Positions 1 through 7,283 of a stretch of 64,000 nt of DNA are shown here, piece by piece; the stretch's first letter is position 1; the number at the start of each line of letters is the position of its first letter. This DNA comes from JBARDN01 sp963755705 (GTDB lineage: Bacteria; Desulfobacterota; Binatia; Binatales; Binataceae), in contig CAVWKW010000002.1 of NCBI GenBank assembly GCA_963755705.1, positions 434,001 to 498,000 of the forward strand, read 5' to 3'. Under the pieces are notes generated by a model. That model had not been told where the DNA came from, did not search any database, and saw only the letters and a list, made by a program, of their open reading frames with translations. A program made the position numbers and the translations under genes.

Positions 1-100
1 CCGCGGCGCCGACCTCGACGCCGGATTCGAAATTGGCCGCAAACGCATCTTTGACCCGATTGAATTTAGGATCGCAGGTTCCCTCGATCTTCACCGTCAT
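1..100 (-). CDS. Serine hydrolase (beta-lactamase superfamily), N-terminal fragment
   Basis: Only the first 33 or so codons lie in the window; the gene runs off the left edge. The translated start reads MTVKIEGTCDP followed by KFNRVKDAFAANF and ESGVEVGAA, which is the usual opening of class C beta-lactamase-like serine hydrolases and esterases. The catalytic SxxK motif would lie outside. The ATG is preceded by a good GAGG ribosome binding site eight bases upstream, which decides the start. Family recognition rests on the N-terminal pattern alone, so substrate and exact family stay open. Confidence 0.65.
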   Translation of the reverse strand, partial: MTVKIEGTCDPKFNRVKDAFAANFESGVEVGAA

Positions 101-505
101 CGCCAAGACCTCACTCACATTCAAAATTTCCGCGCGCCAATGCCGCGCAGTTGGTGCGCCCGTCATACCATGCTCGCCTCGATCGCGACAAAGCCCACGC
201 ACCTGGGCAGTCGAGTGCCTTTGAAAATCCTGCGAACCAAAATCGCGGTGGGTTCGTTTGGTCGATTTTCGATGTCGTCATATGCTGCATTTTAAAGAAC
301 TCGGCGAAAAAATAGGGCTGGACTGTTCAGCCTTGTTTAATTGGCCGAGATAGTTTGTGGGGCGATTACCACTGGCCTACAGGTCGGCGCAGCATTTGGT
401 AGCCGATACTCAAGAATTTGATGGTCAGCGCGGCCAAAATGCAAAAAGGGGCCGGATTACCGGCCCCTCTTCTCTGCGTGTAGCTTAAGCGATTCGTGAT
501 CGAAT
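101..505. other. Intergenic region between divergent/leftward genes
   Basis: About 400 bases without a convincing gene. The short open frame at 33-224 on the plus strand overlaps the serine hydrolase start and has no family resemblance. The only clear element is the terminator hairpin near 448-467 serving the leftward gene that ends at 506. The region upstream of the serine hydrolase presumably holds its promoter, but I see no strong hexamer pair. Confidence 0.5.
448..467 (-). terminator. Rho-independent terminator of the 506-805 gene
   Basis: A perfect eight-base stem, GGGGCCGG / CCGGCCCC, with an ATTA loop. Read on the minus strand it is followed directly by a run of five T, and it lies about 40 bases after the stop codon of the leftward small secreted protein gene. 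Confidence 0.8.
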
Positions 506-805
506 CTAATTGTGGTGATTCTGGTACTTATCTTCCTTGTGAACGAAGTGTCCCGGTCGGGACTTGAAGTCGTGGCGCGCCTCTGGATGATTGTGCAGAT
601 AACTTCTTAGCGCCGGATGGCTCCTGACGTAGGCCTGATCGTCGATCAGCTTGGGATTCCGCTGCAACTGCGAAGCTATTTCCGGGTTCTTCGCCATGAA
701 ATCGTCGGTGTTGCGAAACGGATGTCCTGCGATCGCGGGAGCCGCCATCGCGCCGGCAAACACCATCGCGGACAATACAGACAGTGCGCTCTTTCCAATC
801 TTCAT
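506..805 (-). CDS. Small secreted protein with NP/HP repeats
   Basis: A 99-residue protein starting MKIGKSALSVLSAMVF, a typical Sec signal peptide with likely cleavage after AIAG near residue 26. A longer in-frame start exists upstream, but the ATG at 805 has GGAGGA nine bases before it and leads straight into the signal peptide. The mature part is a string of helical segments opening with NP or HP (KNPEIASQLQR, NPKLIDDQAYVRS, HPALRSYLHN, HPEARHDFKS). The tail is rich in H and K. I know similar short periplasmic proteins from acidobacterial and deltaproteobacterial genomes but no assigned function. It has its own terminator, so it is probably monocistronic. Confidence 0.7.
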   Translation of the reverse strand: MKIGKSALSVLSAMVFAGAMAAPAIAGHPFRNTDDFMAKNPEIASQLQRNPKLIDDQAYVRSHPALRSYLHNHPEARHDFKSRPGHFVHKEDKYQNHHN

Positions 806-1024
806 TAAAATGAATCCTCCATCCCTCAGTATTCTTGTACGAACCCGCATACCGACGCGTTTCAATACAGTTAGAGGGATTTGATTTTTATTCAGCATAC
901 GGAGATTCGGCCAGGAGGGCTATCCCGCAATCTTTTTGGTGATCGTAGAGTCCCGCCCAAGCGCGCCATTACCTTTGCACGAACAAAAGACGCTAAACTC
1001 GCATGCGGGCCAATCGGACAGGCG

Positions 1025-1432
1025 ATGAGACGCGAGCGTAAATATCACGGCAACTGCCACTGCGGCGCGGTCGCGTTCGAAGTGACCGGCACGATTGATC
1101 TGCTCGACGAATGCAATTGCTCGATCTGCGCAAAGAAAGCCTACCTGCACTGGATCGTGCCGCGCGAGGCGTTTCGCCTGCTCACACCCGAAGAAAATCT
1201 GGCGACATATTCCTTCAACACCGGAGTGGCCAAGCATCACTTCTGCCCGCGATGCGGCGTCGCGCCGTTTTATGTCCCGCGCTCGGATCCGGACAAGATC
1301 GATGTGAATGCGCGATGCCTCGACGGAGTTGATTTGAGAGCGCTTAAAATCAGACGCTTTGACGGACGCAACTGGGAGACCGCGTTTCGCGATCAGCGCG
1401 GCGTCGATCCCAAAACTCCGCCGCAGAAGTAA
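1025..1432 (+). CDS. GFA-family (CENP-V/Mss4-like) zinc protein
   Basis: A 135-residue protein with the cysteine pattern of the GFA family: CxC at residues 11-13, CxCxxC at 30-35 and a later CPRCG followed by FYVPRS. These cysteines bind two zinc ions in the family. The name-giving activity (glutathione-dependent formaldehyde activation) is established only for a few members, so the substrate here is unknown. The frame is open back to 881, but homologues begin close to the first CxC motif and the ATG at 1025 has a GGACA site before it. It is followed 13 bases later by the DUF1054 gene, so the two may be co-transcribed. Confidence 0.8.
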   Translation: MRRERKYHGNCHCGAVAFEVTGTIDLLDECNCSICAKKAYLHWIVPREAFRLLTPEENLATYSFNTGVAKHHFCPRCGVAPFYVPRSDPDKIDVNARCLDGVDLRALKIRRFDGRNWETAFRDQRGVDPKTPPQK

Positions 1433-1445
1433 AGAGGACATAGCG

Positions 1446-2066
1446 ATGGCGTCACTTGGATTCACTCAGAACGATTTCCGGATCTTCGAGATCGAAGGCT
1501 TCAGCGCGCGGATGGAACAGATCGCGGCGCGGGTGCGGCCGCGCCTGACGCGGCTCGGCGCGGAGCTCGCTCCGGACCTCGGGCGCAAGCTGCATCTCGA
1601 ATTTTTTCCGCACGTCGCCAAGCATATGCGGCGAACCGTTAATCCGCCCGCGGAAACCTGGGCGGCGTGGGGTCCCTCTCCAAAGGGGTACAAGCGCTAC
1701 GGCTACCTGGCGCTGTGCATCTCGAGGCTTGGGATTCATGCGCGGGTAGTGGTCAAATCGGACGCGGACAATCGCCCCGAGATGGCGCAGCGGATCGCGG
1801 CGAAATCCTCGGCGCTGGCGAAATCGCTGCGCGGCACCAAGATCGCCCGCTACGATCGATGGGACTTTGCCGCGTTGCCCGAGGAGAATCCCGCGAGCGA
1901 AGAACTTTTCACCGCGATGGCCCAGGCGCTCGAAAAAAAGACCGGCGGCATCGACCTGGGCTTCGGATGGCCCGTGCGCGAGGCGCTGCGAATCGACCGC
2001 GCCGAGGTAATCGACGCCTTCGGGGAACTGGAACCGATCTACCGAATCCTGCGCTCGGTGGTTTGA
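1446..2066 (+). CDS. DUF1054 (YktB-like) family protein
   Basis: A 206-residue soluble protein. The opening GFTQNDFRIFEIEGFSARM, the segment HVAKHMRRTVNPPAETW and the KGYKRYGYLAL stretch match the DUF1054 family known from Bacillus YktB. No enzymatic role is established for the family. An AGAGGA site sits nine bases before the ATG, in the short gap after the GFA-family gene, which argues for the 1446 start over the longer open frame and for translational linkage with that gene. DUF1054 is mainly known from Firmicutes, so this copy could be worth a phylogeny. Confidence 0.8.
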   Translation: MASLGFTQNDFRIFEIEGFSARMEQIAARVRPRLTRLGAELAPDLGRKLHLEFFPHVAKHMRRTVNPPAETWAAWGPSPKGYKRYGYLALCISRLGIHARVVVKSDADNRPEMAQRIAAKSSALAKSLRGTKIARYDRWDFAALPEENPASEELFTAMAQALEKKTGGIDLGFGWPVREALRIDRAEVIDAFGELEPIYRILRSVV

Positions 2067-2229
2067 TCGCCAACGCGTTTGGCAACTGTCATTGCCGCAC
2101 GTGGCTGCCGCGCGGGGAATCCCGAGTTCCGATCCCTCTATGAAGGCGGAGCGGCAAACGGTATGGTCGATATTCTGCTAAATTGAAATTTGAAGGCCGT
2201 ACTCCAAGCGGCCTCTGGAACGGGGATTC

Positions 2230-2481
2230 ATGGCAAGCAAAGGAACCTGCAAGGCTACGGATTGCAAGAATGAGGCGGTAGCAAAGAGCTACTGCCGCAA
2301 GCATTATCGGCTCTGGCGCGCGGGCGAGATGCCCAAGGCGCGCTACAAGACCTGCACCTTCGAGAAGTGCCGCAAGAAGCGTTTTCGCTTGAGCTTGTGC
2401 GAAGAGCATTTCGCCGCAAAGACCGGCAAGGGTGGCGCAGCCGCCGCGCCAGCGGCAGAGGCAGAAGCCCCCGCCGCCTAG
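2230..2481 (+). CDS. Tandem cysteine/histidine finger mini-protein
   Basis: An 83-residue protein with two copies of the same metal-binding pattern, C-x4-C-x8-C-x2-H: CKATDCKNEAVAKSYCRKH at residues 7-25 and CTFEKCRKKRFRLSLCEEH at about 42-60. The linker holds RLWRAGEMPKARYK, and the C-terminal 20 residues are low-complexity AAPAAEAEAPAA. The sequence is strongly basic outside the tail, which fits nucleic-acid binding. It resembles the short vegetative or conserved zinc-finger proteins of myxobacteria in cysteine spacing, but I do not recognise a defined family. It stands alone between DUF1054 and dapB. Confidence 0.65.
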   Translation: MASKGTCKATDCKNEAVAKSYCRKHYRLWRAGEMPKARYKTCTFEKCRKKRFRLSLCEEHFAAKTGKGGAAAAPAAEAEAPAA

Positions 2482-2543
2482 AGCATCGTGAATCAATCTG
2501 CAGGATCGCGTATGACGCGGGCCTGCGCATGCGGTCATCTCCA

Positions 2544-3341
2544 ATGGCAAACCTGATCGTCGCGGGAGCAGCGGGCCGGATGGGCAAGATGCTCATCACG
2601 TTCGCGGCGCGCGACAGCGCGCACAAGCTCGTCGGCGCGATCGAGGCTCAGGGTATCGCGGCGGTCGGCAAGGACGCCGGCGATATCGCGGGAGTCGGCG
2701 CTCTCGGAATCAAAATCACCGACGACTACGCGGCGATCGTGCGGCCCGACACCGTCACGCTGGATTTCACCACTGCCGCGGCGTCGATGGGGCATCTCGA
2801 GGCGGCGGTCAAAGCGGGCGGCGCGATCGTGATCGGATCGACCGGATTTTCCGGCGAACAGGAAAAACGCGCCAGGGAGATCGCCCCGCGCATCCGCGCG
2901 GTGATCGCGCCGAACATGAGCGTCGGGGTGAACGTGCTGATGAAGATCGCCGCCGAAGTTGCCGCTATTTTGCCCGACTTCGACGCCGAAGTGATCGAGA
3001 TTCATCATCGCACCAAGGTCGATGCGCCCAGCGGAACCGCGCTCGGGCTCGCCCGCGCGATCGCGTCGGCGCGCGGGCAGGAGCTTGCTGCGCACGCGGT
3101 CTATGGACGCGAGGGAATTACCGGAGTGCGGCCGCCCGACCAGATTGGCGTGCTGGCGATTCGCGCCGGCGACGCCGTTGGCGACCATACGGTGATTTTC
3201 GGTGGGCAGGGCGAGCGGCTGGAATTAATTCATCGCGCGCAGAGCCGCGAGTCGCTCGCGCGCGGCGCACTGCGCGCCGCCGCGTGGCTGGAGCATGAGA
3301 AACCAGGGCTCTACACGATGCGCGACGTACTGGGGTTGTAG
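2544..3341 (+). CDS. dapB: 4-hydroxy-tetrahydrodipicolinate reductase
   Basis: Catalyses NAD(P)H-dependent reduction of 4-hydroxy-tetrahydrodipicolinate in lysine and diaminopimelate synthesis. The 265-residue protein has the nucleotide-binding GAAGRMG at residues 8-14, the STGFSGEQ segment near 99-106, and the catalytic signature EIHHRTKVDAPSGTA around 152-166 with the H/H/K triad. The ATG at 2544 gives MANLIVAGAAG, the normal start; an in-frame ATG at 2529 would add five residues. Neither has a strong ribosome binding site. dapL elsewhere in the window (17927) supplies a later step of the same pathway. Confidence 0.93.
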   Translation: MANLIVAGAAGRMGKMLITFAARDSAHKLVGAIEAQGIAAVGKDAGDIAGVGALGIKITDDYAAIVRPDTVTLDFTTAAASMGHLEAAVKAGGAIVIGSTGFSGEQEKRAREIAPRIRAVIAPNMSVGVNVLMKIAAEVAAILPDFDAEVIEIHHRTKVDAPSGTALGLARAIASARGQELAAHAVYGREGITGVRPPDQIGVLAIRAGDAVGDHTVIFGGQGERLELIHRAQSRESLARGALRAAAWLEHEKPGLYTMRDVLGL

Positions 3342-3370
3342 TTTAGAGTCGCGCGTGCATCGCGAGCCCG

Positions 3371-4444
3371 TTATTGCTGAATCGGTTTGGCGTGAGCGTG
3401 CCCATTGCCGGCCGCACAGGCATCAGGCTCGGCGGCAACGCCGACACCCAGTTCGCCCATCTCCTGTCCGTCCATATCGAGCGTGGCCCATCGCTCGACC
3501 AGCTTGAGGCGCAGGCCCCGATGGCCCTGCAGGAAGAACGCGGTCATCGCGAGCAGCGCCAGGATATTTCCCGCCACGATTTTCCACCATCCGAGCTGCG
3601 ACACCACCGACGAATCGAGCAGGGTCACGAAGCCGACGAAGAAAACCTCGAACACGGCGAAGAGCAGAAATACTCCGAGCGCAAGGAACGGCTCCCATTC
3701 GGACGCGGCGAGCAGAATCGCGATCCCGAGGCCGAATGCCACAAAGGCAAAGAAGTGCAGGACCGTATAGCCAAGCACCAGCGCGACGGAGGCGTGCGCG
3801 GTCGCAGCGCCCTCCGCGCCCTGGAAAATCATCGCGCCCAGGATCGTCGGGGTGCGGAACAGGTCGCCACTGGCGAGGTCATAGCCAAGAAACCAGATTG
3901 CAACCACCACGCCGCCAACCACGCCCGCCAGCACACCTTCGCGCGCGACGCGCAGCCATCCGGAGCCGAAAAGATTTCTGGCCAGCCGCGGATGCTGCCA
4001 GAAGAAGTAGGTCAGCATCGCACCGGTCGCGAGCAGGTTGCCGACGATAATTCCCCACCAGGTCAGGGCAGCCATCACCTGCGGTCCGAGGAACAGCACG
4101 ACCGCGATGAAAAAGACCTCGAAGGCGCCAAAGAAGATCAGCACCGAGATCAAAAATGGCGGCTCGTTTTCCGCCGCCTCGAGCAGCAGCGCCGCGACCA
4201 CGCCGACGATAATGAATGCCGCGAAATGCAGCATCGAGTACTCCGCCACCAGCCGGATCATGCTGTGATGAAGCAGTTTCGGATCGTGCAGTCCGTGCAG
4301 GAGCGTCGCCGCGAGCAGCGCGGGCGTCTCGAAGCCGTGGCCGCGCGAGAGATCGAAAAGCAGGAACCACAGCGCCACCACGAGTCCGCCGATGATCCCG
4401 GCGGTTGCGCCGTCAATGATTATCCTGGTCCTGGAATGTTGCAT
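3371..4444 (-). CDS. Two-fold duplicated eight-helix membrane protein
   Basis: A 357-residue integral membrane protein made of two homologous halves. Residues 12-150 and 170-305 align with an offset of about 158: ATAGIIGGLVVALWF with LAGVVGGVVVAIWF, FETP with FRTP, FEVFF with FEVFF, and WWGIIVGN with WWKIVAGN. Each half has about four hydrophobic helices. The C-terminal 50 residues are soluble and end in GHAHAKPIQQ. I do not recognise a named family. It lies near the respiratory operon but converges on dapB and is separated from the operon by the 4722 gene, so a role in oxidase function is only a guess. Confidence 0.7.
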   Translation of the reverse strand: MQHSRTRIIIDGATAGIIGGLVVALWFLLFDLSRGHGFETPALLAATLLHGLHDPKLLHHSMIRLVAEYSMLHFAAFIIVGVVAALLLEAAENEPPFLISVLIFFGAFEVFFIAVVLFLGPQVMAALTWWGIIVGNLLATGAMLTYFFWQHPRLARNLFGSGWLRVAREGVLAGVVGGVVVAIWFLGYDLASGDLFRTPTILGAMIFQGAEGAATAHASVALVLGYTVLHFFAFVAFGLGIAILLAASEWEPFLALGVFLLFAVFEVFFVGFVTLLDSSVVSQLGWWKIVAGNILALLAMTAFFLQGHRGLRLKLVERWATLDMDGQEMGELGVGVAAEPDACAAGNGHAHAKPIQQ

Positions 4445-4721
4445 TGCTCTCCCATCCGGACGCGGTGAAGCTTCCGCCTCAAGCGCCGCTCAAACCGCAG
4501 TCTCTTGAAAACCTCTACTCCACTCCGCAACTAACTCTCAAGTGCAAACAATCAGTGCTTGCCGTGCGCATTAGCATTTCTGTTCCGCTCGTGATTATTG
4601 GGTTAGCCGCGCTTTCGATCCGCATTAGCCACGCAATCGCAGCATGGGTTTATGCCTTCGCAGCGAGCACCGGTGATTTCGGGCGCATGCCGCACGCGAT
4701 ACAATCCTTGCGAGGAGTCGG

Positions 4722-6086
4722 ATGCCTGAATCCGCACAATCTATGAGCTCGAGCGGCGCGCGCGCGATGCAGCGTCATCCGGATACGGGCGCTGTACATG
4801 CCGATCCGCTGGGGATCGGCCGGCTGCCTGTGGCTTTCTTCGTCGTGTCGGTAATCTTCTTCGCGATTGGCGTGTGCGCGATTCCGTTCGCGGTCCCGTA
4901 TGCCTCGGGGTTCTTCTACCAGGCGATCGTGATCGCGGTGGTGCATACTTTCACTCTCGGATGGATCACGGCGGCAATCATGGGCGTGATGTACCGATAT
5001 GTGCCCGCGCTGACCCACGTTCCGATCAGCTCGCCGCGCCTTGGATATGCGCAACTGGTGATCTACACAATCGGCGTTTCCGGAATGGTTGTGCATTTCG
5101 CGCTGGGGGCGTGGGTTGGATTGTGGCTCGCCGCGATCGCGGTAGTCGTAAGCATCGTGATGTTCGCGGCGAACATTGTGCCATGCCTGTGGCGCCAGTT
5201 CGGGCGCGGCGTCGCGGAAACCGGGATGCTGCTCGCGACCGGATTTCTGCTGCTCGCGGCGGCGCTCGGCACGACTCTCGGAATCGACAAGACCTACGAC
5301 TTCCTTCCCGGAAACGTGCTGACCAATCTCTCGGCGCATGTGCACCTGGCGGCGGTCGGATGGGTCACGATGGCGATATGCGCGGTCTCGTACCGGATGC
5401 TGCCGGCGTTCCTGCTGCCGAAGACCACACTACCGCGCCACGCGATCTGGCAGCTCTATGCGCTCGCGGCGGCGGTGAGCGCGCTCGCGGTGTCGTTGTT
5501 TTTCGGGCTGGAGGGAGAAACGGTTTTCGCGATCGCGATCGCGGCCGCGATGGGCTGGTATATTGCAATAATCGGGCGGATCGTCGTGACGCGGCGGATG
5601 CCGATCGACTGGACGCCTCGTCACGCGCTCGTGGGAGTGGCGAGCCTCGCGATCGCGCTCGCGCTTGGAATCGCGCTCACGCGAGCCGGCGGCGACAGCG
5701 TATGGGGCGCGCGAATCGCGCCGGCCTACGGCGTCGCGGGCCTGCTCGGATTTTTCTCGAACTTCATTATCGGGATGTCGTACAAGCTATTTCCGGCGTT
5801 CGTCACTCGTGCGCGACAGGGACGCGGATGGCCGGCGGTGACGATCGACGAGCTTTCGATCGTGCGCACGCGATGGTTCGTCTTCGGCGCATTCAACGGC
5901 GGAGTGGCGCTGATGATCACGGGATTCATGGCCGGTGCGATCGAGCTAGCCGGTACCGGCGCGATACTCATCGCGGCCGGAGGAATCGTCTATTCGTCGA
6001 CGACGCTGTGGACGCTCAGTTTCGCCTTCCGCGCCGCTGTCCCAACGGCAGCCACGCAAACCTCTTTGCGGATTCTACCGGAATAA
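4722..6086 (+). CDS. Heme-copper oxidase subunit I-like membrane protein with three repeats
   Basis: A 454-residue protein with about 12 membrane helices. It contains three copies of a Y-[RK]-x-x-P-A motif at residues 91, 224 and 354, each at the end of a helix and spaced about 130 residues apart. The first two repeats carry conserved histidines (H75 in HTFTLGW, H206 and H208 in AHVHLAAVGW). The histidine-helix pattern recalls heme-copper oxidase subunit I and NnrS-type proteins. However, I see no HH pair or H-x3-Y crosslink motif, so a binuclear centre is unlikely. It converges on ctaG with nine bases between stops, which suggests a respiratory or copper/heme-related function. Exact family uncertain. 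Confidence 0.65.
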   Translation: MPESAQSMSSSGARAMQRHPDTGAVHADPLGIGRLPVAFFVVSVIFFAIGVCAIPFAVPYASGFFYQAIVIAVVHTFTLGWITAAIMGVMYRYVPALTHVPISSPRLGYAQLVIYTIGVSGMVVHFALGAWVGLWLAAIAVVVSIVMFAANIVPCLWRQFGRGVAETGMLLATGFLLLAAALGTTLGIDKTYDFLPGNVLTNLSAHVHLAAVGWVTMAICAVSYRMLPAFLLPKTTLPRHAIWQLYALAAAVSALAVSLFFGLEGETVFAIAIAAAMGWYIAIIGRIVVTRRMPIDWTPRHALVGVASLAIALALGIALTRAGGDSVWGARIAPAYGVAGLLGFFSNFIIGMSYKLFPAFVTRARQGRGWPAVTIDELSIVRTRWFVFGAFNGGVALMITGFMAGAIELAGTGAILIAAGGIVYSSTTLWTLSFAFRAAVPTAATQTSLRILPE

Positions 6087-6095
6087 GGAAGCCGA

Positions 6096-6929
6096 TCACG
6101 CTCGGGCGCGGGGGCGCAGGACGCGCAGCGGGGGGCGGCCCGAGGCGGTGGGTGAGGTGCTGATCGCCGGCTGGTCGCGATCTTCCGCGCGGGACCATCG
6201 GTAGAAAATCACCGTGAACACCGCCATCAGGTAGGTGCCCTGCCCGACCCACATCATTAATCCGCCGAGAATCTGATCGTCGAGCGGGCTAATACCCCAG
6301 CCGTGCGCGCCTTCGAGGTACCACGGATAAATCACATGCGTCGCGAGCGTAATCGGCGCCGCCACCGCGGTCATCGGGATCATCAGCAGGAACACGTAGA
6401 GAATCTGCGCCGGGTACGGAAGCCGCGGCAGCTCGGGCAGCGGACTCAGAATCGGCCACCACAGCAGCACGCCGGTCACCATGAAACACAGGTGAAGAAA
6501 GATGTGGAAATTCTCGTTGCGGCACATCAGATCGAAAATCGGCGGAAAATGCGCCGTAACAAATACCGCCGAGAAGACCGTAAACGTGACAATCGGATTG
6601 GTGAAGAATCGCGCGATCGGCTTGATCGCGCGGCTCATCACCCACGGCCTTAGCATCCAGTCCGGCGTCCCCAAAAGCAGCATCGGCGGGATAACGAACG
6701 CCTGCACCAGATGCTGCAGCATGTGCATGAAGAAAATGCGATCATCGGCGTACTCATCGAGCCCGGTATGCGTGTAGAGGATCACCGCAAGCGCCGCGGT
6801 GAACCATCCGACCTGGCTGCGCGTCGGACGCCGGCCGCATATCCGGCAGGCGAGCCAGTAGAGAAGCGCGAGGGCGGCGACGCCAATCGCGATACTCGGA
6901 TGCTCGCCCAGAAGATCGTCGAAATCCAT
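6096..6929 (-). CDS. ctaG: Cytochrome c oxidase assembly factor, CtaG (caa3) type
   Basis: A 277-residue protein of the Caa3_CtaG family, needed for maturation of caa3 oxidase, probably copper delivery. Recognisable segments include FFMHMLQHLVQAFVIPPML at about 66-84, then FHIFLHLCFMVTGVLLWWP and LDDQILGGLMMWVGQG, with seven predicted membrane helices. It begins three bases after the ctaF stop with AGGGA eight bases upstream, making it the last gene of the act-cta operon. The histidines in MHMLQH and the second FLHL segment are the conserved metal-ligand candidates of the family. Confidence 0.9.
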   Translation of the reverse strand: MDFDDLLGEHPSIAIGVAALALLYWLACRICGRRPTRSQVGWFTAALAVILYTHTGLDEYADDRIFFMHMLQHLVQAFVIPPMLLLGTPDWMLRPWVMSRAIKPIARFFTNPIVTFTVFSAVFVTAHFPPIFDLMCRNENFHIFLHLCFMVTGVLLWWPILSPLPELPRLPYPAQILYVFLLMIPMTAVAAPITLATHVIYPWYLEGAHGWGISPLDDQILGGLMMWVGQGTYLMAVFTVIFYRWSRAEDRDQPAISTSPTASGRPPLRVLRPRARA

Positions 6930-6932
6930 TGC

Positions 6933-7283
6933 TCAGTCCCTATGATGCGCGAGGTACGCGAACAGCAGCATCAGTGCGAACAGCAGCACGAAAGCCACCA
7001 GCATCCCGAACATAAAAAGCGCGCTCAGAATCCAGCTGTCGTATTTGAGATGCATGAAGAACAGCGCGATCAGCGCGAACTTGGCCGCCGCCAGCACCAG
7101 CAGCACCGGCACCACCACCGTCTTCAGCGCGGGAACGTAGAAGACGGTAATCTCCATCGCGGTCAGCACGCATAGAAACGCCGCGACGATGACGTAAATA
7201 CCTGCGCCCGGGTGATGCGCCTCGGCCTCGGCGACGTGCCCGTGAGGCTCGAGAACTCCGGCGGTGTGCGTTACCTCACTCAT
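6933..7283 (-). CDS. ctaF: Cytochrome c oxidase subunit IV (prokaryotic COX4)
   Basis: A 116-residue protein with three hydrophobic helices and the family hallmarks ALIALFFMHLKYDSW near residues 68-83 and MEITVFYVP in the second helix region. It is the small accessory subunit of caa3-type oxidase. Its ATG overlaps the stop of ctaDE in an ATGA arrangement, indicating translational coupling. The N-terminal 20 residues are rich in H and E (EPHGHVAEAEAHHPG), which is common in these subunits and might bind metal, though that is speculation. Confidence 0.9.
   Translation of the reverse strand: MSEVTHTAGVLEPHGHVAEAEAHHPGAGIYVIVAAFLCVLTAMEITVFYVPALKTVVVPVLLVLAAAKFALIALFFMHLKYDSWILSALFMFGMLVAFVLLFALMLLFAYLAHHRD

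Noticed and set aside
33..224. Small plus-strand frame at the left edge
   Set aside because: Overlaps the start and ribosome binding site of the minus-strand serine hydrolase and has no recognisable features.
3374..4468. Long plus-strand open frame of about 364 codons
   Set aside because: Antisense to the duplicated membrane protein; translation is highly charged, without family resemblance, and arises from GC-rich codon bias on the other strand.
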